A stretch of DNA of 64,000 nucleotides from Pseudomonas poae (GTDB lineage Bacteria; Pseudomonadota; Gammaproteobacteria; Pseudomonadales; Pseudomonadaceae), in assembly GCA_004000515.1 (NCBI GenBank), contig CP034537.1, positions 682,001 through 746,000 of the forward strand, written 5' to 3'. Positions 19,133 through 29,600 of this stretch are shown here, in pieces. Every line of letters starts with the position of its first letter. Position 1 is the stretch's first letter. The notes under the pieces were generated by a model that did no database searches, was not told the DNA's origin, and worked only from the letters and a program-made list of their open reading frames with translations. The translations under genes were made by a program, and so were the position numbers.

Positions 19133-21125
19133 ATCACCAGATAAGCGCGCCCGGCTTGGCAACTGAGATTGGCACCAACGTCCACCTTATTCAGGTCAAT
19201 TCCCAGCCCCAGTAAGATGTTATTGATTAGCGTATCAAGCAAGGGGGAAAGCGTGCTGTTTATCGCATTAAGCAAAGGGTTGTCACGGCACTCAAGATAG
19301 TGCCAAGCCCACCGATGATGTTACCCAACAAATTTGAATTACCCGGGGTGGGCCCATACATGTCGAGATTGATACCCGATACCAATCCCTTCGCAGGGTC
19401 CGTCAAACTGCTGACAATATTGGTGGTGGTGTAAGCGTAGTAAAACGGTTGCTGGGTAATAGCCGGCAAATCAGGGGAGTAATACGTGTGAGGAAGGTTG
19501 GTTTTCGCCGCTACCGCAATGTTGGCGGACAATCCGAGCCCGCCACCTACGGAAGGGATCGGCGCATCGCATAAGATGATCAACACGCAGTGCCGAGTTC
19601 CGATATCGACGACTTTCAGCGGGTTTACTACGACCGTTGGGGGAGCCGTATTAGATCCGAAAACACTATTATAGGGAATTTTACCCATTCTAAGATTGAC
19701 CAGCGACGTATTGGTCGACGTCGTCAGGCTTTTATCGGTTGGGCTGGCGCAACTGTAGCCGGTGACCCAACTACTGGCACTGGCAGCGTCTAGCTCAATA
19801 TCAATACCGACAGGAGGAGGAAGCACTTGCAAATATGGCGCAGTACATGAAACCGCACACGTTAGCTGATTGACCACGCCGACAAGATTGAGATGAACCA
19901 ATGCATCCACCGCACCGACAAGAGGTCCCGCCAACCCTGCCACACCATTGACTAGATTGATGACTGTATTGAGCACCGGCAGGTTGACCGACGCCCGAGT
20001 GCGCAGTTGGGCGGTCTGAACGTATATTCGATTCGGCCCTGCCTGAGGATCCTGACCAGGAGCTATAGCATGAGCAGGATTGCCGATAGCTGACAGTTGA
20101 GGCGGCTGTAGCACTTGAACGCTCAAATCAATCGACGCTATACCCGGCAAGTTAATGGGCACACTAGCAACTAAGCCGTTTTTCTTGTTCGCTAATTGTA
20201 CGAACCCTTGAATCAGATCGAACACTCGCATATTCACTGCAAGGCCAGCGATATTTGTCCCGCTTTCGATTTGAAGCGCCGTTCCCAAGACAACTGTGGT
20301 TGCGCCGGAGGCTACTTTCAAAGCGTTAAGACTGACGATTGTCGCCGAGGCACTTAACGTACCGTTCGGGTCCATGACATTGATTGCACTTTGAATCAAT
20401 TGGCTGACATTTATGCTGTTGCTCAGAACTTCTGAATAACCGACTGCCGTAAGACCAAGATCAAGCTTCAAACGGTCAAGATAACTCAGCAGTGAGATGT
20501 TGGAGGTGAGCAAGCCATTCCACCCAGCCACCGAAACATTCAAGCTGCCGCCCAACAATCCGCCAAACAAACTACTCAGAATAGAAGCCTTATTGTCCGT
20601 ATCTACCACTACGGCAGTGCTGCGAATAGTTAGCGCGGCCAGCGGTGGCGCAGAGGCGGCGACGGCGGTAGCCGTGAGGGTCGTCTGCACCGGTATCGGC
20701 GAGCCCGTGAACATGTTCCAGATGCCGCTGGCGATACCAGTTGCCACGTTGCTCGTCACGACCACACGTACGGCATCGTTTTTGGTCGCGTTAGCAGTAA
20801 ACACACGAATATTGTTGGCGTTGGTCACTAAAGTGCCACAGGTCACGACTAAGCCACGGGTATTGTCTCCAGCAACCACGGTAAAGCCATTGCGCGTGGC
20901 GTTTTGCGTGGCGTAGTCGCTGGCAGTGGTCGTGGGCGTGCACACACCGCCACGACCGGCAGCCTCCAGGGCCGCGGTGTCGGCGATGGCCTGGACTTTG
21001 CGCTTTTCGAGGTACAGGCGCCCGCTATCAACGGCCAGCAACATGAACACCAAGGCCACCGCCATGGTTCCCGCCGCCATCAGGCCAATCGCACCACGCT
21101 GCCTGGAACGAAGTCGGGGAGACAT
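19129..21125 (-). CDS. tadG: Tad pilus protein TadG, one frameshift
   Basis: About 665 aa after repair. The N-terminus RSRQRGAIGLMAAGTMAVAL is the TadE/TadG-like membrane anchor, followed by a TadG/Tad domain (SGRLYLEKRKVQAIADTAAL) and a long Thr/Ser/Asn/Val-rich periplasmic region. The frame as read stops at 19260. One added base near 19277-19285 continues it for 44 more codons to NLSCQAGRAYLVI and the stop at 19129-19131. That stop shares the palindrome CTAG with the pprA stop on the other strand, so the two convergent genes overlap by four bases. The extension explains the otherwise empty stretch after pprA. Confidence 0.82.
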
Positions 21126-21225
21126 CGAGCACTCCTTTAGCGCTTACTCTCCGTAGATGAGTTGGAGTGTAGACAAGGCTTGGGAGGTGCGCTGGCCAGT
21201 CGCCACATTAACGACTGACGGAGAA

Positions 21226-21263
21226 ACCCCTTTGGGAGCAGGCTTGCCCGCTCCCACAGGGGG
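21226..21263. repeat. REP-like hairpin between tadG and the DUF4136 gene
   Basis: Imperfect inverted repeat of CCCCTTTGGGAGC and GCTCCCACAGGGG around GGCTTGCCC. Lies 14 bases after the DUF4136 stop and may also end its transcript. Confidence 0.75.
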
Positions 21264-21276
21264 TTTGTGGTGTTTT

Positions 21277-21834
21277 TTAATGAGGTGGGTAGGTAGAGAG
21301 GATTCGGCTTACCGTGGTGCGAATGGCATTACTGCGATCCTGCGGGTTCGGCGTGCTGCTCATCATCTGCTCGTCACTGCCACGCCACACCAGCTTGCCG
21401 TCCTTGCCGTCAAGCAGGTCGATCTGGATGGTCGCCACTTTGTAGGTGATGTTGCGCGTTTCGTTGTACATCGGCGCGCCCCAGTAGCCATTCCATGGGC
21501 CGCCCCAGGCGCCGCCGTAGTTGGTGGTGACTTGTTGCTGGCGGTCCTCGACGATCAGGTAGGCCTGCACGTTCAAGTCAGCCTTGGTACCCGCCGCTGC
21601 CGGGCGCAGGCCACGCTGGTCGAGCTGTTCGCCCACCGCCTGGCGGATGCGTTGTTCGGTAAGGTCACTCTTGATGCGCGGATCATCCGGGCGGTACTGC
21701 AGCGCCGGGTCTTTCCAGGCCCAACTGCGGTAAGCGCCGAAATCTCGGCTGGCATCAAAATCGTGATTGACCTGGCTGGTCTGGCAACCGCCCAGCAGCA
21801 TTACAAAAGCGAGGGTCGCGATACGACGAAACAT
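21277..21834 (-). CDS. DUF4136 lipoprotein, copy 1
   Basis: 185 aa with a lipoprotein signal (IATLAFVMLLGGC). The body begins with the DUF4136 hallmark F..YRSWAW (DFGAYRSWAW) and contains [16 protein letters not shown] and the Gly/Tyr/Trp-rich stretch WGGPWNGYWGAP. Function unknown; members are periplasmic or outer-membrane lipoproteins. Shares domain layout and sequence blocks with the next gene upstream at 21880 (tandem duplication). Confidence 0.85.
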   Translation of the reverse strand: MFRRIATLAFVMLLGGCQTSQVNHDFDASRDFGAYRSWAWKDPALQYRPDDPRIKSDLTEQRIRQAVGEQLDQRGLRPAAAGTKADLNVQAYLIVEDRQQQVTTNYGGAWGGPWNGYWGAPMYNETRNITYKVATIQIDLLDGKDGKLVWRGSDEQMMSSTPNPQDRSNAIRTTVSRILSTYPPH

Positions 21835-21879
21835 GGTTTTTCTCCAAAGAGCGAACGGCGCTAGCGATGAGAATAGCGG

Positions 21880-22482
21880 TTAACTGGGCGGATAGGCGGT
21901 CATGGCCTTTTGCACGGCCTGGCGCAAGGCATCGGCGCGTTGACTGAGGCTGCCTTGGCTGGCGGTTTCGGCACTGGTGCTCCATACCGGCTGGCCACTG
22001 CGCGCGTCGAACAGGTTGACGCGCACCACCGCCACCGTGACTTCATAGGTGCGCACCACCGGCACCGAGTTGTACATGCCGTAGCCGTTGCCATACCGGT
22101 TGTAGCCGCCGTAACCGTAGCCGTAGTCATCCTGGACTTGCTTGAGACGCTTCTCCAGGCGCACATCGGCGCTCACCAACAAGTCCGGTGGACGGTTGTC
22201 ATGCAATGGGCGCAGGCCGCGCTGGTCGAGGGCGCCGCTGACGGCTTCGGCAATTTGCGCCGAATCGGCCCATGCCGAACCTGCAGGCAGTTGACCGTTG
22301 CGCCAGGCCCAATTGCGGTAGGCACCGTAATCGCGCACCGGCGCAGGATAAGCGCTGGCATCGAAGGTGTTAGCCGCCTGAACAGGCGCGGGTGGGATTG
22401 GCGCAGAGGCGGCCACATAGGGGTTGGGGCTGGAGCACGCCCCCAAACCGAGAGACAACAGGATCAAACAGAGACGACGCAT
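21880..22482 (-). CDS. DUF4136 lipoprotein, copy 2
   Basis: 200 aa. Lipobox LGAC near residue 16, then [27 protein letters not shown] and a Gly/Tyr-rich segment ([16 protein letters not shown]). Paralogue of the gene at 21277, same order of blocks. Starts 24 bases after the cmoM stop with a strong GGAGG site, so the four minus-strand genes from 23557 down to 21277 may form one transcript. Confidence 0.85.
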   Translation of the reverse strand: MRRLCLILLSLGLGACSSPNPYVAASAPIPPAPVQAANTFDASAYPAPVRDYGAYRNWAWRNGQLPAGSAWADSAQIAEAVSGALDQRGLRPLHDNRPPDLLVSADVRLEKRLKQVQDDYGYGYGGYNRYGNGYGMYNSVPVVRTYEVTVAVVRVNLFDARSGQPVWSTSAETASQGSLSQRADALRQAVQKAMTAYPPS

Positions 22483-22506
22483 TTCGACCTCCGCAGACTG
22501 GGCCGC

Positions 22507-23256
22507 TTAAACCGGACGGCAGATCCAGTGCAAATAACGCCCAAGTCCGGCAAAGCTTGGGTGACGACGGTGAGCGAGCTCCATCTCCAAAAGGTCCTGC
22601 AAATCTGCACGGGCCTGGAATTCCACCGGCATATAGTCGTGGAACACCCGCACACCACTTTGGCTTTCGACCTGCCAAAGGCCTTCGAGTTGCGCCGCCA
22701 ATTCCCGTGGGTCGAGGGGTTGCTGCGGCGTGAGGCTCTGTTTCTCGCCAGCCATGTCGTTCTTGCGCATTTTGCGGAAGTGGCCTTTGAGCAAATTACG
22801 GTAGATCAACGCATCCCGGTTGTAGAACGCCAGGGACAGCCAGCCACCGGGCACCGTGAGCTGATGCAACACGGGCAGGATCGCATGGGGCTCGGCCAGC
22901 CACTCCAGCACGGCGTGGCACAACACCAGGTCGTACGGCTCGGTGAGTTGGCCAAGCAGGTCCTGCCACGGCGCATGAATAAAAGTCGCCGTCTGACCAG
23001 CGTCGGCGAAACGTTGGCGGGCGCCTTCAAGCATCGGTTCGGCAGGCTCAGCCAGGGTGACTTGATGGCCTTGCTCGGCCAGCCACAGCGACATATGGCC
23101 CAGCCCCGCCCCGATATCCAACACGCGCAATGGGCGCTTCGGCAGGGCCTCGGTCAGGTCGGCCTGCAGCACCGCCAGGCGAATCGCACCCTTGGCCCCG
23201 CCATAGATTTTTTCGGCAAAACGCGTGGCCAACTGGTCGAAATGACGATCACTCAT
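22507..23256 (-). CDS. cmoM: tRNA 5-carboxymethoxyuridine methyltransferase CmoM
   Basis: SAM-dependent methyltransferase, 249 aa from the ATG at 23256. Motif I is VLDIGAGLGHMSLWLAEQGH. The N-terminus DRHFDQLATRFAEKIYGGAKG and the segment LCHAVLEWL are typical of CmoM (formerly SmtA). It methylates cmo5U to mcmo5U at the wobble position of certain tRNAs. Its start overlaps the end of the MazG-like gene by eight bases, so translation is probably coupled. Confidence 0.9.
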   Translation of the reverse strand: MSDRHFDQLATRFAEKIYGGAKGAIRLAVLQADLTEALPKRPLRVLDIGAGLGHMSLWLAEQGHQVTLAEPAEPMLEGARQRFADAGQTATFIHAPWQDLLGQLTEPYDLVLCHAVLEWLAEPHAILPVLHQLTVPGGWLSLAFYNRDALIYRNLLKGHFRKMRKNDMAGEKQSLTPQQPLDPRELAAQLEGLWQVESQSGVRVFHDYMPVEFQARADLQDLLEMELAHRRHPSFAGLGRYLHWICRPV

Positions 23257-23557
23257 GGGCAAACCGCCGCTCGCTGTCGGCCAACTTGGCGCGCACCACT
23301 TCGTTCATGTCCAGGCCCAACTCACTGCACAACAACAGCAGGTACAACACGATATCGCCCACTTCCTGCCCGGCATGGGCGAGTTTGTCGGCGGGCAACT
23401 GACGGGATTGGTCTTCGGTGAGCCATTGGAAGATCTCCACCAACTCGGACATTTCCACGCTGGCGGCCATGGCCAGGTTTTTTGGGCTGTGGAACTGCTT
23501 CCAGTCGTTGGTATCGCGGATGCGGTGCAGGCGTTCGGTGAGGTGTTCGAGGTTCAT
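23249..23557 (-). CDS. MazG-like nucleotide pyrophosphohydrolase
   Basis: 102 aa from the ATG at 23557, which has AGGAG upstream; the longer open frame reads through REP sequence and is rejected. It carries the all-alpha NTP-PPase signature: FHSPKNLAMAASVEMSELVEIFQW (first metal-binding ExxE, quoted here as VEMSELVE) and EVGDIVLYLLLL (second, ExxD). The family hydrolyses non-canonical dNTPs such as dCTP derivatives to limit misincorporation. Confidence 0.85.
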   Translation of the reverse strand: MNLEHLTERLHRIRDTNDWKQFHSPKNLAMAASVEMSELVEIFQWLTEDQSRQLPADKLAHAGQEVGDIVLYLLLLCSELGLDMNEVVRAKLADSERRFAHE

Positions 23558-23620
23558 GCGGGGGCTCCTGAAGGTGTATAGCTTCGGGGGGATCTGCCTT
23601 GAAGGCAAGTGAACCTTTAG

Positions 23621-23696
23621 ACCGCTATCGCAGGCAAGCCAGCTCCCACAGGTGAGCGCATTCCCCTGTGGGAGCTGGCTTGCCTGCGATAGCGAT
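23621..23696. repeat. REPIN (two inverted REPs, short spacer)
   Basis: Left arm CGCAGGCAAGCCAGCTCCCA and right arm its reverse complement, with only about 14 bases between the arms. It abuts the pbpC stop codon (23697-23699). Confidence 0.9.
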
Positions 23697-26116
23697 TCAA
23701 TCAACGACACTGAACTCAAGCCTGGCCGTCTGCCCGGCCTCATCCAGCACACTCAACTGATACCGGCCCAACTGCTCGAAACTGGCATTGATAAAGTCCT
23801 GGCTGGCACTGTCCCCCAGCGGCGCGCCATTGAGAAACCACCAACGCCGACCGCTGCCGCCGAGCGCAGACAGTTTCAGGCGCAGGGCTTGCTGGCTACC
23901 CGCCGGCAACCGCAGTTGATCGCCCTCACGCACGCCGACAATCGACAGTGGCGAGGACGCCGCCAGCGCCGGTGGCGGGCAATCGGGGTCAGCGGCCGGA
24001 ATGCGTGCTTCGCGACGTTCGATCCTGGGCAACCACGGTTCCAACGGCGCAGGCCACAGGGCGATGTTCTTGAGCGCTGCGCCCGGGCAATGGGCATCGA
24101 CTCGCAGGCCCTTGGCGTTGACCCACACGCTCTCCATCAACCCCACGCTCAACGGTTGATCCAACGCCTGCAACGTCGGTGGCGTAGTGTTATCCAGCGT
24201 CCAGGCAAAGCGTTGGCGACGGCAATTGGGATCGGTGCGGCTCATGGGCTGGCCCAGCGGCCAACAGATCGCCGCCACGCCGACATTCGCTGGAACCGGT
24301 TTGACGGGGGCACTGAAGCCGCGCTGGCTGTCGCGGTTGGTCAGCACATCGTGCACTTGCAGCATCAAGGGGGCCGCCGAGGCGAGGCCGAATTGCCCCG
24401 GCACCGGTGTGCCGTCCGGTCGGCCGATCCACACGCCGATCAAGTAACGCGGCCCCACGCCAATCGCCCAGGCATCGCGAAAGCCATAGCTGGTGCCGGT
24501 TTTCCACGCCAGCACTGGGCGCTGTACCAGCTCCGCACGCGGGTCACGGTCGGGCCGCGCCTGGCCACTGAGGATCCGCCGCACAATCCAGGCGGCACCT
24601 GGCGACAACATCGGAAGCTCCCTGAGTTCGTCGTCCGGCTGCAAGCGAATCGTCGCACTCTTGCCGTCGCGCGCGAAGGCGCTGTAGCCGCTTACCAAGT
24701 CTTCCAGGCGGCTGCCCGCACCGCCCAGGATCAACGCCAGGTTGGGCTCGGCCAAGGCAGGCAATGCCAACGGCACGCCGCCGATACGCATCTGCGCGGC
24801 AAAGCGTTTGGGCCCGTAGGCTTCCAGCAGTTGCACCGCCGGCAGGTTCAGCGAACTGGACAGCGCCGTACTCGCCGGCACGGCACCGGTAAAACCCATG
24901 GAGAAATTGCCCGGCCGGTAATCGCCATACCGCCGGGGTACGTCCTGTAGCAGGGATTCGGAGTGGATCAACCCATCGTCCAGGGCCATGCCATAGAGGA
25001 AGGGTTTCAAGGTGGAGCCCGGAGAACGCAGCGCGCTGACCATGTCCACATGGCCAAAGCGCTTGGCATCGTTGATGTCCACCGACCCGAGGTAGGCGCG
25101 CACGGCCATGGTTTCTTCTTCCACCACCAAAATAGCGGCAGAGGTGTGCTCCGGCAGGCGCGCGCGCCAACCAGCAGCAGGTCTTCAAGACGGCGCTGCA
25201 GGGTGGCATCCAAGGTGGTGCGGATCAGCGGCGGGCTGTCGGGACGGTTCAGACGGCGGGCAAGCAAAGGGGCCAGGCTCGGTTCCAGGCGCGGGGCGAG
25301 CAGCAGCGGCTCCTCCAGGGCTTCATCGACGGCAGCTTGCGGCCACACCTGGAATTCGGCCAGGCGGCGCAGCACTTTGTCGCGGGCTTCCTGCGCACGT
25401 TGCGGGTGGCGGTCGGGGCGCAGGCGGCTCGGCGCTTGGGGTAATACCGCGAGCAAGGCGGCTTCGGCATGGGTCAACTGGGCCGGGGACTTGCCCAGGT
25501 AGGCCCAACTGGCTGCGGCAACGCCCTGCAAGGTACCGCCAAAAGGCGCGCGGTTCAGGTACAGGTTGAGGATTTGCTCCTTGGACAAGTGCCATTCCAA
25601 CTGCGCAGTACGCCACAACTGGCGCAACTTGCCGTGGAAGGTGCGCGAATGCGGATCCAGCAGGCGCGCCACCTGCATCGACAAGGTACTGCCGCCGGAC
25701 ACCACTCGTGCGCCGGTCAGGTTCTGCCAGGTCGCACGTACCAGCGCCAACGGATTTACGCCGGGGTGCTGATAGAACCAGCGGTCTTCGTAAGTGAGCA
25801 GTGCGTCGAGGTAATAGGGCGAGACCTCATTGGATTGTACCGGGTAGCGCCACACGCCGTTGGCATCGGCGAAACGCCACAATGGGGTGCCATCCTCGGC
25901 GAGGACTACGCGTGCCAGGTCGTCCTGGGGCAAGGGCAAAGGCCAGATGCGGTCGGCCAGCCACAGCAGCGCGATGACCAACACCACGGTTCCCACGGCC
26001 CAGCGCAGTAAATGTGGGAGCTGGCTTGCCTGCGATCGCGGTGGGTCAGTGGGTAGATGTGTCACCAAGCCACCGCTTTCGCAGGCAAGCCAGCTCCCAC
26101 ATTGAATCGAGTACAA
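23697..26116 (-). CDS. pbpC: Penicillin-binding protein 1C, one frameshift, uncertain start
   Basis: Bifunctional peptidoglycan glycosyltransferase/transpeptidase. One N-terminal membrane helix (AVGTVVLVIALLWLADRIW) precedes a GT51 domain with YEDRWFYQHPGVNP, GGSTLSMQVARLL and LYLNRAPFGG. The transpeptidase domain has SPGSTLKP (active Ser, SxxK), SSLNLPA (SxN) and KTGTSYGFRDAW, and a C-terminal PBP1C domain follows. One base is missing in the GC repeat at about 25157-25168; adding it joins LLLVGARA to LPEHTSAAILVVEEE. The open frame runs upstream through a REPIN to TTG 26116. The normal start, expected about 10-20 residues before the helix, falls inside the REPIN; the nearest downstream candidate is GTG 25996. 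None has a good ribosome binding site. Confidence 0.85.
26011..26103. repeat. REPIN overlapping the 5' end of pbpC
   Basis: Two inverted REPs (GTGGGAGCTGGCTTGCC and its complement) about 35 bases apart. The pbpC frame is open through the whole element. Confidence 0.9.
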
Positions 26117-26232
26117 CCGTGATAAAGGAAACCCATGTTTAAACCTGCAAACCTCTATGCTTGTAGGGAACTAGCCTGTCGCAATAACAACCAAAGGCAC
26201 AGATACGCCCACCTTCTCATCAGGACACACAT

Positions 26233-26526
26233 ATGCAGGTAGAAAGCTTTTTCGAATGGTTGGGCCAGGCACTTGGTTCCATCATCCGTTTTATCGTCGA
26301 CGGGCTCAGCGGGTTGTTCGGTGCCTTGACCCATGCCGGCGGCAATTTTGTCGAAGGCCTGTCGCGTACGTTGGGCATGGATACTTCGATCATCAGCATC
26401 ATTACCCTGATCGTTGGCCTGCTGTTCCTGTATTCGGCGGTGCGCGCCTTTATGCGGGCGTCGATCATCATCGGAGTTATCTGGTTGATGTTGGGCCTGT
26501 GGCTGCTGAGCTGGGTGGTGCACTGA
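26233..26526 (+). CDS. Small inner-membrane protein (97 aa), function unknown
   Basis: Begins with an amphipathic region (FFEWLGQALGSIIRFIVDG) and ends with two hydrophobic helices (IISIITLIVGLLFLYSAV and SIIIGVIWLMLGLWLLSWVV). AGGA precedes the ATG. It lies between pbpC and the alpha-2-macroglobulin gene but on the opposite strand. No domain recognised. Confidence 0.7.
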   Translation: MQVESFFEWLGQALGSIIRFIVDGLSGLFGALTHAGGNFVEGLSRTLGMDTSIISIITLIVGLLFLYSAVRAFMRASIIIGVIWLMLGLWLLSWVVH

Positions 26527-26530
26527 TCCC

Positions 26531-26623
26531 CTGTGGGAGCGGGCTTGCCCGCGATAGCGGTATATCAGTCAAAGACTCATCAACTGACAGATAGCTATCG
26601 CAGGCAAGCCAGCTCCCACATTT
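26531..26623. repeat. REPIN between the small membrane protein and the macroglobulin gene
   Basis: Mixed pair: left arm GTGGGAGCGGGCTTGCCCGC, right arm of the CTGGCTTGCCTGCG type in inverse orientation. It separates the convergent 3' ends. Confidence 0.9.
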
Positions 26624-26646
26624 GGCCTGCATTTCAAATTGAGATA

Positions 26647-29600
26647 TCAGCGCCCCTTGATCACCAGGTCCGCCGGGGTCTCGCCCACCGCCTGCCAGTT
26701 CGGCCGATACATCGACTCCACCTGCGGCGGCGGCACACGGTACGTGCCCGGTGTCACCGCACGCGCCAGGTACAGCAAGTGCGTGGTGCCATACCCATCC
26801 AGGTTCAGCGCCGCCATGTAACGATCATCCCGGAACTCCTGGTGCTTGAGCGAGGCGTTCTGCATCGATTCGCGCCATTCCTTCACCTGGCTGCTGGCGT
26901 TTTCCAGGCTGGCCGCGCTTTGGGCCAGGTTCTGGTTCTCCAGTTCCAGGCCGGCCGGCAACAGGTCGACTACCAACGCATCCGGCACACGCTGCTTGGC
27001 GCTCACCGCCAGGTGCACCAGCACCAGGTCGCCGCTATTGAGGTTGCGCAGGTTCAGCGGCTGGCCGTTCATGCCCAGGTAGTCGCGGCGGATGCTCAAG
27101 TTATCCCCACCCGCCGTCGGCGGCACTTGTGGATAACCCGAAACGGTCAGTTGCTGATACACCGGCGTCTCGCTTTGATTGGTCAGGCTCAAGTTGCCAG
27201 ACAGCAGCTTGCCCTCCAGCTCCAGCGTCGACTGCTGGTTGTTCAGTTCATGCACGCCGCCACTGCCATCGAGCAGTACTTTCCAGTCTGTCTCAGGCTT
27301 GGCAAACCCCAAGCGCCCAGCCAGGAACAGCGAGTTACGCTCCTGGGTCGACAGGTACGGACTGGCCGCCAACTGGTCCGACAGCGTGAACAAACGCTCC
27401 TCGCGCTTGCCCTTGGCCAGGTCGTTCTCTTCCAGCAAGGCCAGGATCATCGCCTGATCGCGTAATGGACTGCCGTAGTCGGCCAGCCATTCATTGGCGT
27501 TACGTTGCGTCGCCAGACCGGCCTGCAACGCCTGATCCGCACGCGGTTGATCGCCCATCTTTTGCAGCGCGATAGCCAACTGCACCAACGGCAAACCGGA
27601 GCGTGCATCGGAGCGTCGTTCGAACAGGCTGCGCAACGCGCCCAGCGGCGCTTGCTGGCTGCGCGCCAATACCATGCCGGCGTAGGCCTGCACGGCAAAG
27701 CGGGTGTGGTCGGCGTTATCGCTGTAATCGACCTCGATCAGGTTGCGCTCCTGCACATAGCGCAGCAGGCGCTCGCTGGCCTTTTTCAGGGCCTCGGGCG
27801 GCACGGCAAAACCCTGGTCGCGGGCGCGCAGCAGGAAGTCAGTGACGTAAGCCGTCAGCCAATATTCTTCTTCGCCATCGGCGCCCCACAAGCCAAAGCT
27901 GCCGTTGTAGCGCTGCATGCCCAGCAGGCGCTCGATGCCGATTTCGATCTTGCGCTTGCGCTCGGCATCCGACTCACCCTTGATCGACAGGCGCTTGAGC
28001 AACGCGTCGTCGGCATACAGCGACGGATACAAGCCGCTGGCCGTCTGCTCCAGGCAACCGTAGGGATACGCCTTGAGCGCACTGATCTGCGCACCAAGGT
28101 TCAACGGTGGTCGGCTAGACAGGCTCAGCAATGCCTCACGTCCCGAGGCGTCGAATTGATCCAGCGCGCCCGGCGGCAGGTTCCACGGCTGATCCTTGAG
28201 CACCGCGCGGTAATGCTTGAGCAATGCCGGATACGCTGGGCGCACGCCCAGGGTCCACTCACGGCTGAACGGCGGCAGGTTCTCGCCCGGCAGGTCCAGG
28301 CCATTCACCGTGACCTTGACCTTACCCTGCCCCAAGCCGCCCCAGGCTTTCACCGGGATACGCAGCGTGGTGCGCTGGCCTTGTTTCAGCTCGACGCGCT
28401 GCCCACCTTCATCGACTGGTTCGAGCTGCCCTTCGACACTCACGCGCACATCGAGCGTCTGCGCCTTGCCCGACAGGTTGGACAGGTCCAGCGCCAACGT
28501 GGTCTGGTCGCCACCGGCAAGGAAGCGCGGTGCCGACAGTTCGGCAATCAACGGTGCAGCAATCACCGTCTTGGCTTCGGCCATGCCGTAGCGATCATCG
28601 CTCCAGGCCTGGGCCATCAAGCGCAGTTCGCCGTTGAAATCGGGAATGTTGACGCTGACTTCGCCCTCGCCTTGCTCATTCAAGGTCACCGGCGCGCTTT
28701 GCAGGGCGACGATGGTCACGCTGGTGTCCGGGCGTTTGCCGCCCTTGGCCAGCGCCGCATCGCCACCAAACGCCAGGCTGGCCAAACGGCCCTGCCCGGC
28801 TTCGATCAACTGGCCGTAGACGTCGAACTGGTCCACACCGTAGGCCTTACGGCCAAACAGGCTGGAGTACGGGTCGGGCGTCGGGTATTCGGTGATATTC
28901 AGGATGCCCACGTCCACCGCCGCCACCAGTACATGCACCTGTTTCGGCACGCTGCCGTCGGCATTCTTGGCGGCGATCTTCACCGTCAGTGGTTGTTTGG
29001 GGCGCATCTTCTCCGGTGCGGTGAGGGTCAGCCCAAGTTTGCGCTGGGTGCGATCCAGCGGCAGATGCAGCAGGCCGACCGCACGTTTGGGCGTGATATT
29101 GGCTTTGCGCTCACCGGGACGAATCACCAGGGCGCTCAGGTACAAATCATGACGCGACCATTTCGGGTCGAGCTTCACGGCGAAGGTCTTGCCCTCTGCC
29201 GGCACATCGATTTCCTGCCACCACAACGGGCCTTCGGCGGACTCCACCAGCAGGTAGCCTTTGCCGGCAGCGGGTGGGGTGACGGTGACGTTGGCAGTAT
29301 CGCCATCGCCATACGCCGGTTTGTCCAGCGCCAGCTTGACCTGGTCGGGGCGCACGGCGCCGCCTTCGGTGTTGTCCTGGGCCTGGTAGCCAGCCCAGAA
29401 GCGCAGGCTGCTAACCAACCCGGTCTGCGGGTCTTCAACCTCGACACGGTACGGGCCCCACTCCACCTGGAAGCTGACCTTGGCGGTGTCGCCAGCCTTG
29501 ATGTTCAGGGTCTGCTCATCGAGGTTGAGGAATTTTTCGTTGAAGTGGTAACTCCAGCCATCGCTCTCGGAGTAGTTCCAGTAGTAGTCACGACGCTCGC

